DNA of 64,000 nt from Prorocentrum cordatum (lineage: Eukaryota; Sar; Dinophyceae; Prorocentrales; Prorocentraceae), in the NCBI GenBank assembly GCA_963575745.1, contig CAUYUJ010022504.1, positions 520,159 to 584,158 of the forward strand, in the 5' to 3' direction. A program made the position numbers and the translations under genes. The notes under the pieces were generated by a model that had not been told where the DNA came from, searched no databases, and saw only the letters and a list, made by a program, of their open reading frames with translations. The stretch's first letter is position 1; each line of letters opens with the position of its first letter. Below are positions 21,122-31,204 of this stretch, in pieces.

Positions 21122-23587
21122 TCAAGGACCTTGCGAAGTGACAAGGTTTCGGCGGGCGGCCGCAAGTAGGGCAGGCCAAGCGGCGGGGCCGACTTGGAGA
21201 AATGAAGCGACAAGGCGGTCGCTGGCGGTGGCGAAGAACAGGATCCGCGCCCGTGCGGGCTCGGGCAGCGCAGCAAGAACTGTGGAAGCGGCGGCGGCTT
21301 GCAGGTAGCGCTCAGCACTGGAAGCCTGACGCCAACGCCCCCGCCAGAAGACGCGAGGGACGTCTTCCGTAGCGATATAGAAGTCTGTTGCGCCAGAGCC
21401 CCGCAGACATGCGGGCGTCAGGTTGAGCCCCTGACCCGCTTTGGCAAGAGGGACGCCCAGGGCCGAAAGCAAATGATTCCACCGAGTACGGAAGCCGCTC
21501 GCACCGAAAGGGGCGAGAGGATCGGTGGAAGCCAACCGCCCAAACACTTGATTCAGAATCTTCACCGTGCCCCGATCGGAGCAGCGAGCATGCTGCGTCG
21601 GGTACGTTCTCCTGGTCTTTGGAACAAGAATCGAAAGAAAAGCATCCCCTTCAACTTCGAGGCGGTCGCAAGGAAGCGACAAGTCACAGCGGCGTGACGC
21701 CAGCAGCTCGCCAGGCCTGAGGAACATCGTAAAGCCCATGAGCAGCAAGGCCGCCATCACAGGCCAGTCCCAGGCGAAACAGAGACCGACCATAGCGCGC
21801 AGCAGAGCGCGAGGTAAGGGCGGGCGGAGCTTTGGCGGCTCCGCGAGCTTCCATTGTCTCGCTACGTCCCAAGCTTCTGTTAGAAAGGCCTTCCAATGCG
21901 GATGAGCGCTCTGGATTCCCAAGATGGCATGAACCAGAATATAATGAGGGAAACCTGCATCATGAAGCCACACGCCGAAGGTCGCGAGGAAGCGGGCGAG
22001 AAGTAGCCCGCTACGGTAAAGAGTGGCGGGCGGCACGCCAGTGTGTTCTGCTAACCACAGTTCGAACGCATCAATCGATCTCGAGCGACGATCGAGATAC
22101 GCGGAGGTGAGGTGAGAATCGCGCACGAAGGGAGTGCGCGGAGGGCGAGCGGGCGCGGAAGGCGCAGCCCGACTAAGCCCTTGGCCTGCGGTCGGCGCCG
22201 CGGCTCCCAGAGAGATGCAGAGGCCGCAGACGCACCACAGGATGAGCGCAGGGCGGCCAGGGCTGGGAGAGCTGATCAGCGTGGCGGCCCTCCTGCTCCT
22301 GGACGCGTAGAAGGGCGGAACGAGGGTGTCCCGCCCGTCGGTCTCGAACCCCGACGCCTCCGCCAGCATCGCCCGCGCCGAGGTGAAGGATCCGCCCATG
22401 TTACGGTGAGCACGGCGAGCCCCTGCTTCGATGTCGGCGGGCAGAGCGTCCCCTCCCTCGAGGGTCGCCCAGTCAAAGGGCGGGCGCGGCTCGGCGCGCG
22501 CAGCTGCGGCCGATTCGGCGAGCTCGGAACGAGCTGCCGAGGACGTGAGGCCCGAATGATGTGGAACGGGCACCACCTCCGCGAACGCGTCGAGGATCTC
22601 GGACGGAGGGGAATGAGATCCCCACAGCGCTGCTGGGATGGCGCCGTGACCGTCCTGCACGTGGTACAGAAGGTCGAAAAGGCAGGCCAACTTGCCCGCG
22701 CGCCTCCTGTGCTCGATCTTTGAGCCGAGCCCGATGCCACGGATGGCGCCCGCCCCCATGGCTTGGAGGTCAGCGCCCGCGGGGATAGCCTCGGGCTCGA
22801 CGGCGGCCACGTAAGGATGCAACCACGAGGCTTCGTCGATCGGCTCGGCGCCGCCTGTCTGAAACAGGCGCTTATAGGCGTGCAAGGCCTGCAGGAGGCA
22901 GTGCAGGTCATCTCTGCCCTCGGGCTCGGCGGCCCCTGCGGGTGCGAAAGACCTCAGCCACGACGCCGCGCTCTGGAAGGCAGCTTGCCAGGCGGGTCCC
23001 CACCTCACCACTGTGACCTTCTCACCGCCGAGGTTGAGACGCCACGCTAGGGCGGTGGCGGCCCCTGGAGGCAAGGGCTGCTCAACGGCCGCGGAGGCCG
23101 TGCGCCGCGCTGCGAAGGCTGCAGCCGCGGCGCTCCCAGCGTCGCCGCTGTGGGGGCCGCTGGGATGCAGCTCGTGCCCTGAATCTCGGCCAGGCGCGGG
23201 GCCGCTCGAAGACCCCCTTTCCTCGGCGGCACGCCCTCCGCCCTGCGGGGCCGCAACAGCATCGCTGGAGGAGCGCGTGCCTACCGAAGACTGAGGGGCC
23301 TGAGCAGCGGAGTCCGCGCGGGAGCTGCCTGCGTGGGCGTCGCCCGAGCTCGCATCATGGCGGGACGTGGCTGGCCGCTGCGCAGTAGCGGGGCTCGGGC
23401 GCCGCTTCGGAGCGACTCGAGGGGAGCGCACCTCGCGACGCCGAGGCGACGTCGCCTGACGCGAAGGCGCGCGAGAGGAGCCGCGCGCGACGGCCCGACT
23501 AAGCCCCTGGCCTGCGGTCGACGCGCGGGATCGCGACGCCGCACGCCCACCAGAGTGGTGAGGGGGCGGCGGCGGCGGCGGGGGCAC
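21122..23587 (-). CDS. N3 tyrosine recombinase
   Basis: An open frame of 821 codons; the annotated start is GTG at 23587, so the true start is uncertain and expression may depend on a +1 shift from Pol, which it overlaps by 89 bp. The N-terminal third is Ala/Ser/Arg-rich; the C-terminal ~350 residues hold the recombinase. MFLRPGELLASRR supplies the first catalytic Arg (codon 21716-21718), TPACLRGSGAT the second (codon 21401-21403), RGRW the late W/H position and ERYLQ the nucleophilic Tyr (codon 21305-21307). The usual His three residues before the second Arg is Ala here. Role: integration of the circular cDNA without a DDE integrase. Neighbouring split direct repeats are its expected substrates. 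Confidence 0.85.
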   Translation of the reverse strand: MPPPPPPPPHHSGGRAASRSRASTAGQGLSRAVARGSSRAPSRQATSPRRREVRSPRVAPKRRPSPATAQRPATSRHDASSGDAHAGSSRADSAAQAPQSSVGTRSSSDAVAAPQGGGRAAEERGSSSGPAPGRDSGHELHPSGPHSGDAGSAAAAAFAARRTASAAVEQPLPPGAATALAWRLNLGGEKVTVVRWGPAWQAAFQSAASWLRSFAPAGAAEPEGRDDLHCLLQALHAYKRLFQTGGAEPIDEASWLHPYVAAVEPEAIPAGADLQAMGAGAIRGIGLGSKIEHRRRAGKLACLFDLLYHVQDGHGAIPAALWGSHSPPSEILDAFAEVVPVPHHSGLTSSAARSELAESAAAARAEPRPPFDWATLEGGDALPADIEAGARRAHRNMGGSFTSARAMLAEASGFETDGRDTLVPPFYASRSRRAATLISSPSPGRPALILWCVCGLCISLGAAAPTAGQGLSRAAPSAPARPPRTPFVRDSHLTSAYLDRRSRSIDAFELWLAEHTGVPPATLYRSGLLLARFLATFGVWLHDAGFPHYILVHAILGIQSAHPHWKAFLTEAWDVARQWKLAEPPKLRPPLPRALLRAMVGLCFAWDWPVMAALLLMGFTMFLRPGELLASRRCDLSLPCDRLEVEGDAFLSILVPKTRRTYPTQHARCSDRGTVKILNQVFGRLASTDPLAPFGASGFRTRWNHLLSALGVPLAKAGQGLNLTPACLRGSGATDFYIATEDVPRVFWRGRWRQASSAERYLQAAAASTVLAALPEPARARILFFATASDRLVASFLQVGPAAWPALLAAARRNLVTSQGP
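23241..23285 (-). repeat. 45-bp internal repeat, copy in YR 5' region
   Basis: Matches 28479-28523 at 43 of 45 bases. Both copies lie in the 5' part of a downstream reading frame and encode SSSDAVAAPQGG. A second short repeat, encoding AGQGLSRA, occurs near 22165-22195 and 23490-23520. Confidence 0.85.
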
Positions 23588-26500
23588 GGCGCCGCGGAGT
23601 CTCGGAGCCTAGACGCGTGCGCGCGCCCCGAGAGCGACTGCGAGCCGAGGCCCGAGCGGCGGGCGGAGAGGCCCCCGAGCGGCGAGGGAAAGCCGCCTGC
23701 AGGCGGCGGAGGACCTCGGGGTTCAGGCCCGCTACGACGCGCTCGAGGTCCATTGAGGAGTCTGCGAGGGCACTCAGCACGACGTCCTCGAGCTCCGTCG
23801 GAGAGTCCTCGTCGCACGCGGGCTCCGCTCTCGAGCGGCTGCGAACGCTCGCGGGCGGGGACCCGTCAGGAGTGTGCGGGCCCTCCGATGCCTCCCCCGC
23901 AGGCGGCTCCGACGGCTCCTCGGGCGAGATCGGGCCGTCGACGGGAGGCGACGAGCAGCCCCCCGAGGGAGAGGTGCGGTCGGTCCCGTACGGGTTTGGA
24001 GACCGCGTACGGCTGCGGGCAGGGCTGCGGCTCCGCGGTGGGGAGCCCACTCCCGCGGCGGAGCTGGGGCGTGCCGCGCCTGCCCAGCGGCGCGCATTGG
24101 CAGTGCGACGCGCCCTGCGGCCAGGCGCCGTGGCGGCCCCCCCCTCAGGGGCGGGGAGCGCCGCCATCGAAGCCCGCCGCTGCCTGGCGGCGCGCCTGGT
24201 GCGCGCGGCGCCCGTGCGCGAGGCGGAGTGCGGCGCGTGACCACCGCGGTTGGGCTGGTCCTCGACCGCTTCATCCCGCGGGCCCAGGCGGGCGCGGACC
24301 GCGCGCCGCTCACGACGGCTGAAGCTGGACGCAGGGTCGTCGGCGGGCCTTGCCAAGGCGCGCGGGTCCTCAGCCTCCACCTCGGCCAAGGAGCGGCCAG
24401 TGGACGACGCGGGTGCGTCCCCAGCACGAGCGGCACGTTCTGCGATGGCGAGGCCCGTCGAGACCTCAGCGTTGTGCAGGACGGCGCGCAAGGTCTTGCG
24501 CCAATCCCGACCCAGCTGGACGGGAGCAGTGCGCGGCAAGCCCGCGGCCTCTCGACTGGCGGCCTCGCGCACGCGTCGGAAGTAGGCGCGATCGGCCATC
24601 CCTTCCGCGAGCTCGGCACGAGCGACGGCACGCTCTCCTTCGCCGCGTGCAGGAGCCTGCACCGTGCGCCTGGTGGCGTCGGCACGCGCGGTGCGGAGTG
24701 CGTCGAGCTCCACGCGGCCGCGCGACACGGCGGAGACGAGGGTGGCATCCGACTCAGCCGCCCGCGTCGCGAGGGCAGACGAAACCCCGCCCCTCGGGAG
24801 AGGCGCGCCCGAGGCGGGGAGGGCAGCCCGAGGGGCCAGCTCGGCGCTCGCAAGGGCGACCCGCGAGGAGACCGCCTCTTCGAGTGCCTGAAGGGCCATG
24901 GTCGACCTCGGAGCCAGCTTGCCCTTGCGGGCGCCCTTTCCTGCCGCCTTGGCCCGGGCGTAGGCGCGGGCGGCAGGGCCGTCGCCGCCCGCGCTAGGAA
25001 CATCGGGCGGCGCGGCGGCCTGCGAGACGGCCTGGAGCAACACTGACTTGGCGTCACAGAGCTGCTTCCACTTCAGCGCGCGGGCTGCTCGCTCGTCGGC
25101 GCCCAGGTGCGCGGGAGTCCTGTCTGGATGGTAGACTAGGGACTGGCGCCTGAAGGCGGCCTCAATTGTGCCGCGCGAGGCCCCGTCCACTACGCCAAGC
25201 AGTTGGCGAGAGGCGCTCACCCTGGCCGCTCGCTGGAAGGTGCGGGGGGTAGCTGCTGAGGCCCCCTTTGGCGCTTCCCGCGAGCCGACGCGCGACGAGC
25301 CCACCCCGATAGCAGGCGGAGGGGCCGCCGCGGCCTTGGAGCGGAGGGCCAGTGGCGGAGCACGCTTGGCGGCCTGGGGAGCCGATCCTGCGCTGGCGGC
25401 GCCAGGGTCGGGGCCGGGCGAGCCGCCCTCCGCGGAGGCAGACGCTTTTGGCGTGGCGTCTGCAGAGGACGCGAGAGGCCGTTCGCTGTCAGCGAAGAGC
25501 GCGTTGCGAGGCCCGCGACGCTCTCCGCTGGCGAGAGCAGCTTCAATGCTGCTCTCGGCGGCGCCCGAGGGGTCAGGTGCCTCCCCCTGGGCGCCGTCGC
25601 TGGCGGCGTCGGCGGTCATCCCCGCGCCCTCCGAGGGGGGGGGGGCGGCCGCCCAGCGGTGGCTGAGCAGCCCCTCGGGGCCTCGAGCCACAAGCTGCGC
25701 AACAAATCGGCCCCAGAGACAAGTAGGGAATGACGAACGGGAGTCGGCGTACGCAATGCAATCAAAGCGAGTAAATTCTCCTCTCTCTGCTTCAACTAAC
25801 CAGGCGGGAGGGTCACGGGACGGGGGCCTCACCGCACGGTTCCGCGTGGGGTCGTCGGCCCTGTGCACGTCCGTAGGCACGTACATGCCTCCCATATATA
25901 AACCTCCTCCTATCACATAGGGCAAAGTGGTCGAAAGAACGTGAGATAGACCAGGAGAGCTACTGCGCCCGTGAGCGGTCGCGCCCAAAGCCACTTTTGA
26001 ATCCAAGAGAACGGGGATACGAGAGTCAGGGAGGCGAATACAGCAGTACTTGCACAAGCTCTTATACACCGTTGTCTCAAGGATATTGATGTGACGGGGC
26101 ATGCGAAACTCCCATTTGTACGCGAGCCGAAAGCGCAGCGCCTCTGATAGCTCGGTGACCCAACGCGGCGCGACGGGGGGCTCAATAGACGGGAGCCCCA
26201 GGTCGCGATGCAGTTGGGCGAGCTCAGGGCCCAAGGGCACGCCGCGGCTGAGTACGGCGAGGAGGCTCCGATTGTGCAGGATCGTGTGCCACCCCCCGTG
26301 CTCCGATCTGCGCCACAGCTCGGCGGAGAGCTGCGGGCTGATAGGAGCGCGGACAACGCCCCCCCAGCCGAGAGACGCGTCCGTACCGAACACCTCGGGG
26401 CAAGGCTGCGCCCGAAGGTCGGTTATAGCCGTAAAGGCTAAAAAGGTGCAGGCCAAAAGCTCGTCGCGAACAGAAGGAGGCAAGTCGTATTCAATGCCCT

Positions 26501-28648
26501 CCTCGGTCGCCAGGCGCGACAGGAAGTTGTAGACGTGCGTGAAAATGGCGAGCATCGGACGGCGATAGAGGAACACCTGGACCCAGCAGCCCACAAGAGA
26601 GGCTAACAGGGAGCGTGTGGTGATGCCGAGGTAGATTTGGATCAGGGTCAGCCTGCACAAGGCCACCGTCCGCACTAAGGGAGCGCAGACGATGCCTATG
26701 CGCCCTTCCACCTCGGCGCCCACCACCACCTTGTGCGTTTCGCCGCGCGCGCGCTTGCCTGGATGCTGAATCAGGCCCACGCGCGGGTAGCCTGCATCGC
26801 AGGCGGCGAAGACCTCACGATCACGACGACAGGGGTCGTCGGGGCGAGGAGCGGAGCCATGCCACGAGAGCTTCTGAAAACCTGTATGGTCATCAATATT
26901 CAGCATCTCGACAAACGGGCCCCGCGGGAAGGGCGAGCGGTGGACAACCTGCTCGTGAGGCCGCAAGGCCCCGAAGCTGTGCAAGACGCCTTCATGTGCA
27001 GAGTTGGCAATCTCCACCGCCATGTTGTCGCCCATCGCTAGAGCATTGAGGCAAGGCGCGACGTCCACACCTTCGAGCTCGGGGCGCCAGGCTCGAAAGG
27101 CCTTGAAGCGGGATGATGGCAGACGAACGCGAAGGGCGTTACGCCTGGCGCGCGCGGGAGGAACGCGGAAAGTGTAGTAAAACTCCCGTAGGTCGTCGCA
27201 AGAAACTGCCAGCCACTCCCCAGGCGCCAGACCCAAACGGCACAGCAGGAAACCCTGGCCAAGGCGCTGGGTGCTGGATGAGATTGAGGCACAGCGGCTG
27301 TTCACGACCGTTGGGTTCAGGATCAGCCTGTCGTAGTCGCTGTCCTTCGGTACCCTGAAAGCTCCGCAGGCTTCATCCCAGGCGAGGTCCGAAGCAGGAG
27401 TCAGGTACAGGGCGCCGCAGGCATCCCACTTCTGGAGCAGGGCCCACAGCTCGGCGCGGTCCATATGGACACGCGCCCCCTTTTGGCCAGCAGGCCACTC
27501 TGACGCCGGGAGCCGCATCTCCTCTGGATTGATGAACGCTTCGCGGACTCGAGCGTCAGAGAGAAATGGAATGGGATCAAACACTGGCGAATAATCCCAC
27601 TTAATGCGAGACGCCCTGACTTTTAAATCGAAGGGCTCGACCTGGGTGGAGTCCCAAGCCGCCGCAGACGCCAGCGAACCAGGCACGGAAGGAGCGCTGG
27701 TCGGGCAGTGCCGCATGGGGGCGGGCACGGAAGAAGAGGAGGTGAAGGAGGCCTCCAAAGCTGCAACATGGGTGGCCAGGCCATGGAGCGAGACCTCAGT
27801 AGAGTCGAACTTGGCGAAGGCTCGACCTAAGTCGCTCTTGCCACCACGGGCGAGGCGAACTGCGATCCGACACAACCGTTCGATACGGGTGCGGACGCCC
27901 TCCTGGCAGGGCGAGACCGTGGCACGGACGCGAGCCTCGGCGGGAGCGAGGCTAGGATGACCCAAAGTGAGCCAGTTCAACGCAATAACAGAATACTGCG
28001 CGAGCGTCCGCGCCGCGCGCCGCAATCTCCAGCGCCCCCTGCGCCTCGCCGACAAGCCGTCAGGCGGGGGGCCAAGAGGTGGAGCAGGCGGGCACGGCCA
28101 AGGATCGCGGGGAGGCGGCCCCAAAAGGTACGGGTCGTCCCGGTCCATTGCACGCATAGATGAGCGGGAGAAAGATCCAAGAGAACATCGAGCACCCATC
28201 CCAACCTGGGACAGCGCTGCCGCCCAGTGGGTGATATCAATGTTCGCACCTGGAAACAGGCGCAGCAAGGCAGACAAGTCAGCGACAAATGGCGCGACGT
28301 TGGCAAGAGCAGCAGGGGTGCTTGAAGGAGAACAAGCACCAGCAAGAACACCAACCTCAGGGGCTGCAGGCCCCATGGGGGGAGCGCTCGACTGAGGCAG
28401 GTGACGGCCAAAATGGCCGAATGGATCCGAGGGGCGGTTCGGAGCAGAGCGAGGGGCGTGGTGGCGGAACGTACTCCTCCCTGCGGGGCCGCAACAGCAT
28501 CGCTGGAGGAGCGCATTCCTACCCTCACGCCCTCGCTGCGCCCAAACACGCCTAGCAGCCATAGCAGCGTCGGTGCAGACTGTCTGCGGCGGCGTACCTC
28601 GGCCACGCGAAGGCCCCCCCTCCAAGAAGGCGGGCGCCAAGGGCATCT
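23499..28648 (-). CDS. pol: N3 Pol: reverse transcriptase, RNase H and J domain
   Basis: The frame is open from 30692 to the TAG at 23499-23501, but upstream of about 28648 it overlaps Gag in another frame, so I place the functional start there; it is offset -1 from Gag. RT: LNPTVVNSR, VSCDDLREFYYTF (motif A, Asp codons 27192-27197) and LNIDDHTGF (motif C, Asp codons 26889-26894). RNase H: FGTDASLGWGG (Asp codon 26379-26381), HINILETTVYK, LLDSKVALGA and HRADDPTR. Then a J domain (25015-25218) with HPD. The C-terminal quarter is low-complexity, with an Arg-Ser-rich patch near 24000-24060. No DDE integrase or aspartic protease is visible, as expected for a YR element. Confidence 0.85.
25015..25218 (-). 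other. DnaJ-like J domain inside N3 Pol
   Basis: About 65 residues starting SASRQLLGVVDGASRGTIEA, with AFRRQSLVYHPDRTP in the middle and WKQLCDAKSVLLQA at the end. The J domain signature is helix II (basic), the invariant HPD loop, and helix III ending near an A-x-x-x-L stretch; all are present. HPD codons are 25122-25130. J domains stimulate Hsp70 ATPase. I know of no retrotransposon Pol with one, so a chaperone-recruiting role is an inference. Confidence 0.8.
28479..28523 (-). repeat. 45-bp internal repeat, copy at Gag-Pol junction
   Basis: Partner of 23241-23285 with two mismatches. It lies about 130 bp downstream of the Gag stop, where Pol coding is expected to begin. Confidence 0.85.
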
Positions 28649-30589
28649 TCAGTCCTTCTTGGGCACCGCCTTCGGGGCCTTGGGAGCACCCTGAGATTTG
28701 AAGGGGGGCTTTGAGACCTTGGGCTGCTTGGGCTGATGAGGTGGATGCTTGGGGGGCGCGACGGCGCGCTCGGCGTCGAGGCGCGCCCGAAATGCTTGCA
28801 GCTCCTTCATGTATTCGCCCTGCGCCGACAGCCAGCGAGGATCCACTAGGGGTGAAAACGGGGTCTGGGCCTCGCGCTCCGTGTGACGACTGGTCACGCG
28901 ACACGGGGGAGGCTCCAGCCCCGTGAGGAACCAAGCGGCCTCGAGGTAGCCGCGGTCCCCCGCCAACTGGTCGATGAACATGCACTGGCAAGTCAGCAAG
29001 GTCTGGACCCTCTCGGGGTTGCCCTCCTCGCAGGCCCGCCACAGCTCGGCGCTGAGGAAGGCAAAATGCGTCAACAACTCGTGCGTCGACGGCTGAGCCC
29101 CGAGGGGGCTGTGCTCGCGAAAGTACTGATGCATGGCCATGGGGGTCACGGCGCTGACTTCCACGCCCAGAACGCGGGCCAAATTCTCCTTCATCAGTCC
29201 TCGCACGTCGGGGCCGTGCTGCATCAGCGCTTGCTGCCACTCGCGCCTCCGAGCGATTCCCCCCATCTGAGCCGATGCGTGCGCGGGGTCGCCCGAGGTC
29301 GCGGGCGGAGTTTGAGCTTGGTCGCTCAGGGTCCCCAGAAGCGGGTGGAAGGCTGGGCGATGGCCCCGCCCCTGCTGCAAGGAAAGGGACTGGTGCAGGC
29401 ACTGAAGCATGAGGCTGAAGTCCGTCGGATTGGCCGCAAGGGGCGGCTCTAACCCGTCGGCGCCGCCCGCCTCGGCAAAGCCGTCGACCGCAGCGGGATG
29501 GGCTAGCCCAGGCGGCGGCGGGGGGCCCATCGGTCCGAAAGCGGACGAAGGGGCCCGAGGGACAGCAGAAGAGCGCGCCTTCTCCCACGCCGAGACCAGC
29601 GCGGAGGTGGGTCCCTTGGGGCGCGCGGAGACCCGATGAGGGGCCACGGGTGCGTGGGACAAGACGGCCTCGATCCCCGCAGGATCCAGCCCGAGGCGCG
29701 CCGCCTCGTCGCTGAAAAGCTGAGGCACCTCGGGCCGAGCGCTCTGGGCAGCCGGAGCGGGGCCCAGCGGTTCGGGTCCGCCGACCATCGTGGAGGCCGC
29801 GTGGGCTGCAAGCAAGGCGCGCATTTCGGCAGCTACCTCGGCGCGGGTCATGGGAGCCCCGTCGTCCAGAGACGCCGCAGGAGCGCCAGGAGCAATCGGA
29901 GCAGGACCCGCGACCCGTGGCGGCGCGGCGGCGCCAGCGCGCTTGGCGGGCGGGCCGCGCGGCGCTCCAGCGACCGCGGGGGCTCGCGCACTTGGGGCCG
30001 CGCGGTCGGCTTCCCCGTCGGCCGCGAACCCCTCGGGCTCCTCCATCTCGTCGGCAGAGTGGTAGGGGGTAGCCCGATCGGCCCCTGGGAGAGGCTCTTC
30101 CCCTGCGGTAGGCGGGGCGCCGTGCAAACGAGCGTAGCCCTCGCGAAGCACCCGAACCCCCGAAGGATGCGGCCAATAGACGCGGCTGCGCACCTCGGCG
30201 AAGGGAACGATGCCTGCGTCGTCGCCGACCTCTAGAGGGTACAGCGACTCGAGCTCGAGCTCGGCAACCTCGATATCTATAACGAGGACGGATGCGGTAG
30301 TGGCGAGCGGCCGTGAAGCGGCCCCCTGGAGCTGGACGTCCACTAGCTGGAAGGGGCCTATCATCCCAGCAAAGCCATCCGCCTCGGCAGCCTCGAGCTC
30401 CGCTGTAGAGCGAAAGGCACCAGGCAGGGCCAGCAGGATGCCCCCTTCTCGAGAGGCGAGGGGGATAGCCGCCCAGCTGGTGTCGCCGTCGTCTAGGCGC
30501 CATCGTGCGTAGTCGCGCGCCGTGGGCGCAGCGAAAGGGTAGAGCTCGGGCCAAAGGGGCCCTCCGCCAACTGGTGGCAGCTCCGCCAT
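28649..30589 (-). CDS. gag: N3 Gag-like protein
   Basis: A 646-codon frame from ATG 30589-30587. The ATG overlaps the TGA of ORF0 (TGATG), which suggests termination-reinitiation coupling. The N-terminal 170 residues look globular (for example LVIDIEVAELELESLYPLEV); the middle is Pro/Ala-rich; a second globular part follows with FSLMLQCLHQSLSLQQGRGH and ENLARVLGVEVSAVT, CEEGNPERVQTLLTCQCMFI and RGYLEAAWFLTGLEPPP. The C-terminus is Lys/Pro-rich and ends AVPKKD. There is no zinc knuckle. Function as capsid is inferred from position before Pol and from resemblance of its C-terminal half to the Gag of N2. Pol follows in the -1 frame. Confidence 0.7.
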   Translation of the reverse strand: MAELPPVGGGPLWPELYPFAAPTARDYARWRLDDGDTSWAAIPLASREGGILLALPGAFRSTAELEAAEADGFAGMIGPFQLVDVQLQGAASRPLATTASVLVIDIEVAELELESLYPLEVGDDAGIVPFAEVRSRVYWPHPSGVRVLREGYARLHGAPPTAGEEPLPGADRATPYHSADEMEEPEGFAADGEADRAAPSARAPAVAGAPRGPPAKRAGAAAPPRVAGPAPIAPGAPAASLDDGAPMTRAEVAAEMRALLAAHAASTMVGGPEPLGPAPAAQSARPEVPQLFSDEAARLGLDPAGIEAVLSHAPVAPHRVSARPKGPTSALVSAWEKARSSAVPRAPSSAFGPMGPPPPPGLAHPAAVDGFAEAGGADGLEPPLAANPTDFSLMLQCLHQSLSLQQGRGHRPAFHPLLGTLSDQAQTPPATSGDPAHASAQMGGIARRREWQQALMQHGPDVRGLMKENLARVLGVEVSAVTPMAMHQYFREHSPLGAQPSTHELLTHFAFLSAELWRACEEGNPERVQTLLTCQCMFIDQLAGDRGYLEAAWFLTGLEPPPCRVTSRHTEREAQTPFSPLVDPRWLSAQGEYMKELQAFRARLDAERAVAPPKHPPHQPKQPKVSKPPFKSQGAPKAPKAVPKKD

Positions 30590-31146
30590 CAGTGGGCGCC
30601 GCCGTGGACGCCGCCGCCCGCACGCTGGGCGTCTGCCCGCTCGAGCGCTTGAGGTCGAGGCGGAGCCCCGTAGGCCAGCGCTCGCGCCGCACGGCGGTCC
30701 TGCTCAGGTGAAGCAGAAACCGCGCCGCGCGGCCAGGCGGAGGGCCAGAGCCTCCGCCACACGTACGGGCCCAGCAGCCCGAGGCAGCAGCCCGCGCAGG
30801 CGCTGCAGGCGGCCGTCACCCAGAGGAGGGCGGCGACCGTGCTGAGCAGCCAGGGAGAGACCCCGCCGCTCAGGTCCACCGCCAGCCCGAGGCAGACGGT
30901 GGGGCAGGTGGAACCCGCCGAAGGGAGAGGGCAGGAGGCCCCCTCGCCCTCGGACGAGTCCGCCTGCAGGATGGACCAGGCAGGAGCTGGAGGCCCCTGG
31001 TCCTGAAGCACAGAGAGGGGGGCAGCCACGAGCCGCTCGTAGAGCGCGGCCCGCAGCCCCCTGAACAAAATCTCCCCAGCGCCCTGGAGAGCCGCTTGTG
31101 CGACCGCCTGCATAAGGCGCCCGCGCGCGCGGCCGACGGGGGGCAC
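30589..31146 (-). CDS. N3 ORF0, small membrane-type protein
   Basis: The frame opens just inside repeat A1 (GTG at 31146; first ATG at residue 12) and ends with a TGA that overlaps the Gag start. It has a Cys-rich stretch (STCPTVC) followed by a hydrophobic segment of about 30 residues (VSPWLLSTVAALLWVTAAC…LGLLGPYVW) and then a basic tail, which predicts one membrane span. N2 has an ORF of similar size and layout in the same place (49800-50231). I do not recognise the family. The paired occurrence argues that ORF0 is a genuine component of these elements. Confidence 0.5.
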   Translation of the reverse strand: MPPVGRARGRLMQAVAQAALQGAGEILFRGLRAALYERLVAAPLSVLQDQGPPAPAWSILQADSSEGEGASCPLPSAGSTCPTVCLGLAVDLSGGVSPWLLSTVAALLWVTAACSACAGCCLGLLGPYVWRRLWPSAWPRGAVSASPEQDRRAARALAYGAPPRPQALERADAQRAGGGVHGGAH

Positions 31147-31148
31147 TT

Positions 31149-31204
31149 GGGCAGAGAAGCTGCGGAGACAGCAGGAGCTTGCTCACAGAGAATAGAAGAG
31201 GCAT
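31149..31204 (-). repeat. N3 split direct repeat A1 (outer 5' end)
   Basis: 56 bp identical to A2 (20899-20954). It begins on minus with ATGCCTCTTC directly after the CAT/ATG microsatellite and must contain or adjoin the element promoter. Confidence 0.95.

Larger units (their letters stand above)
20706..31204 (-). mobile_element. N3: intact YR retrotransposon with split direct repeats
   Basis: On the minus strand the order is A1 (31204-31149), ORF0, Gag, Pol (RT, RNase H, J domain), YR, then B1 (21110-20952), A2 (20954-20899), 34-bp spacer, B2 (20864-20706). A copies (56 bp) and B copies (159 bp) are each identical. A1-ORFs-B1-A2-B2 is the split-direct-repeat architecture of Ngaro/PAT-type YR retroelements, which integrate through a circular intermediate. 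Both flanks are CAT microsatellite, and the outer junctions and the B1/A2 junction all share ATG (minus), the likely crossover core. Open frames and identical repeats indicate a recent insertion. Confidence 0.9.

Noticed and set aside
28421-28445. GGCCAAAATGGCC resembling the core of the spliced leader
   Set aside because: It is a short palindrome, so an 11-base match to the GCCATTTTGGC core is unremarkable. Flanks do not match.
23499-30692. Taking the full 2397-codon frame as Pol
   Set aside because: Its first ~680 codons lie over the Gag frame and have Arg/Gly-rich shadow composition; the annotated start is GTG.
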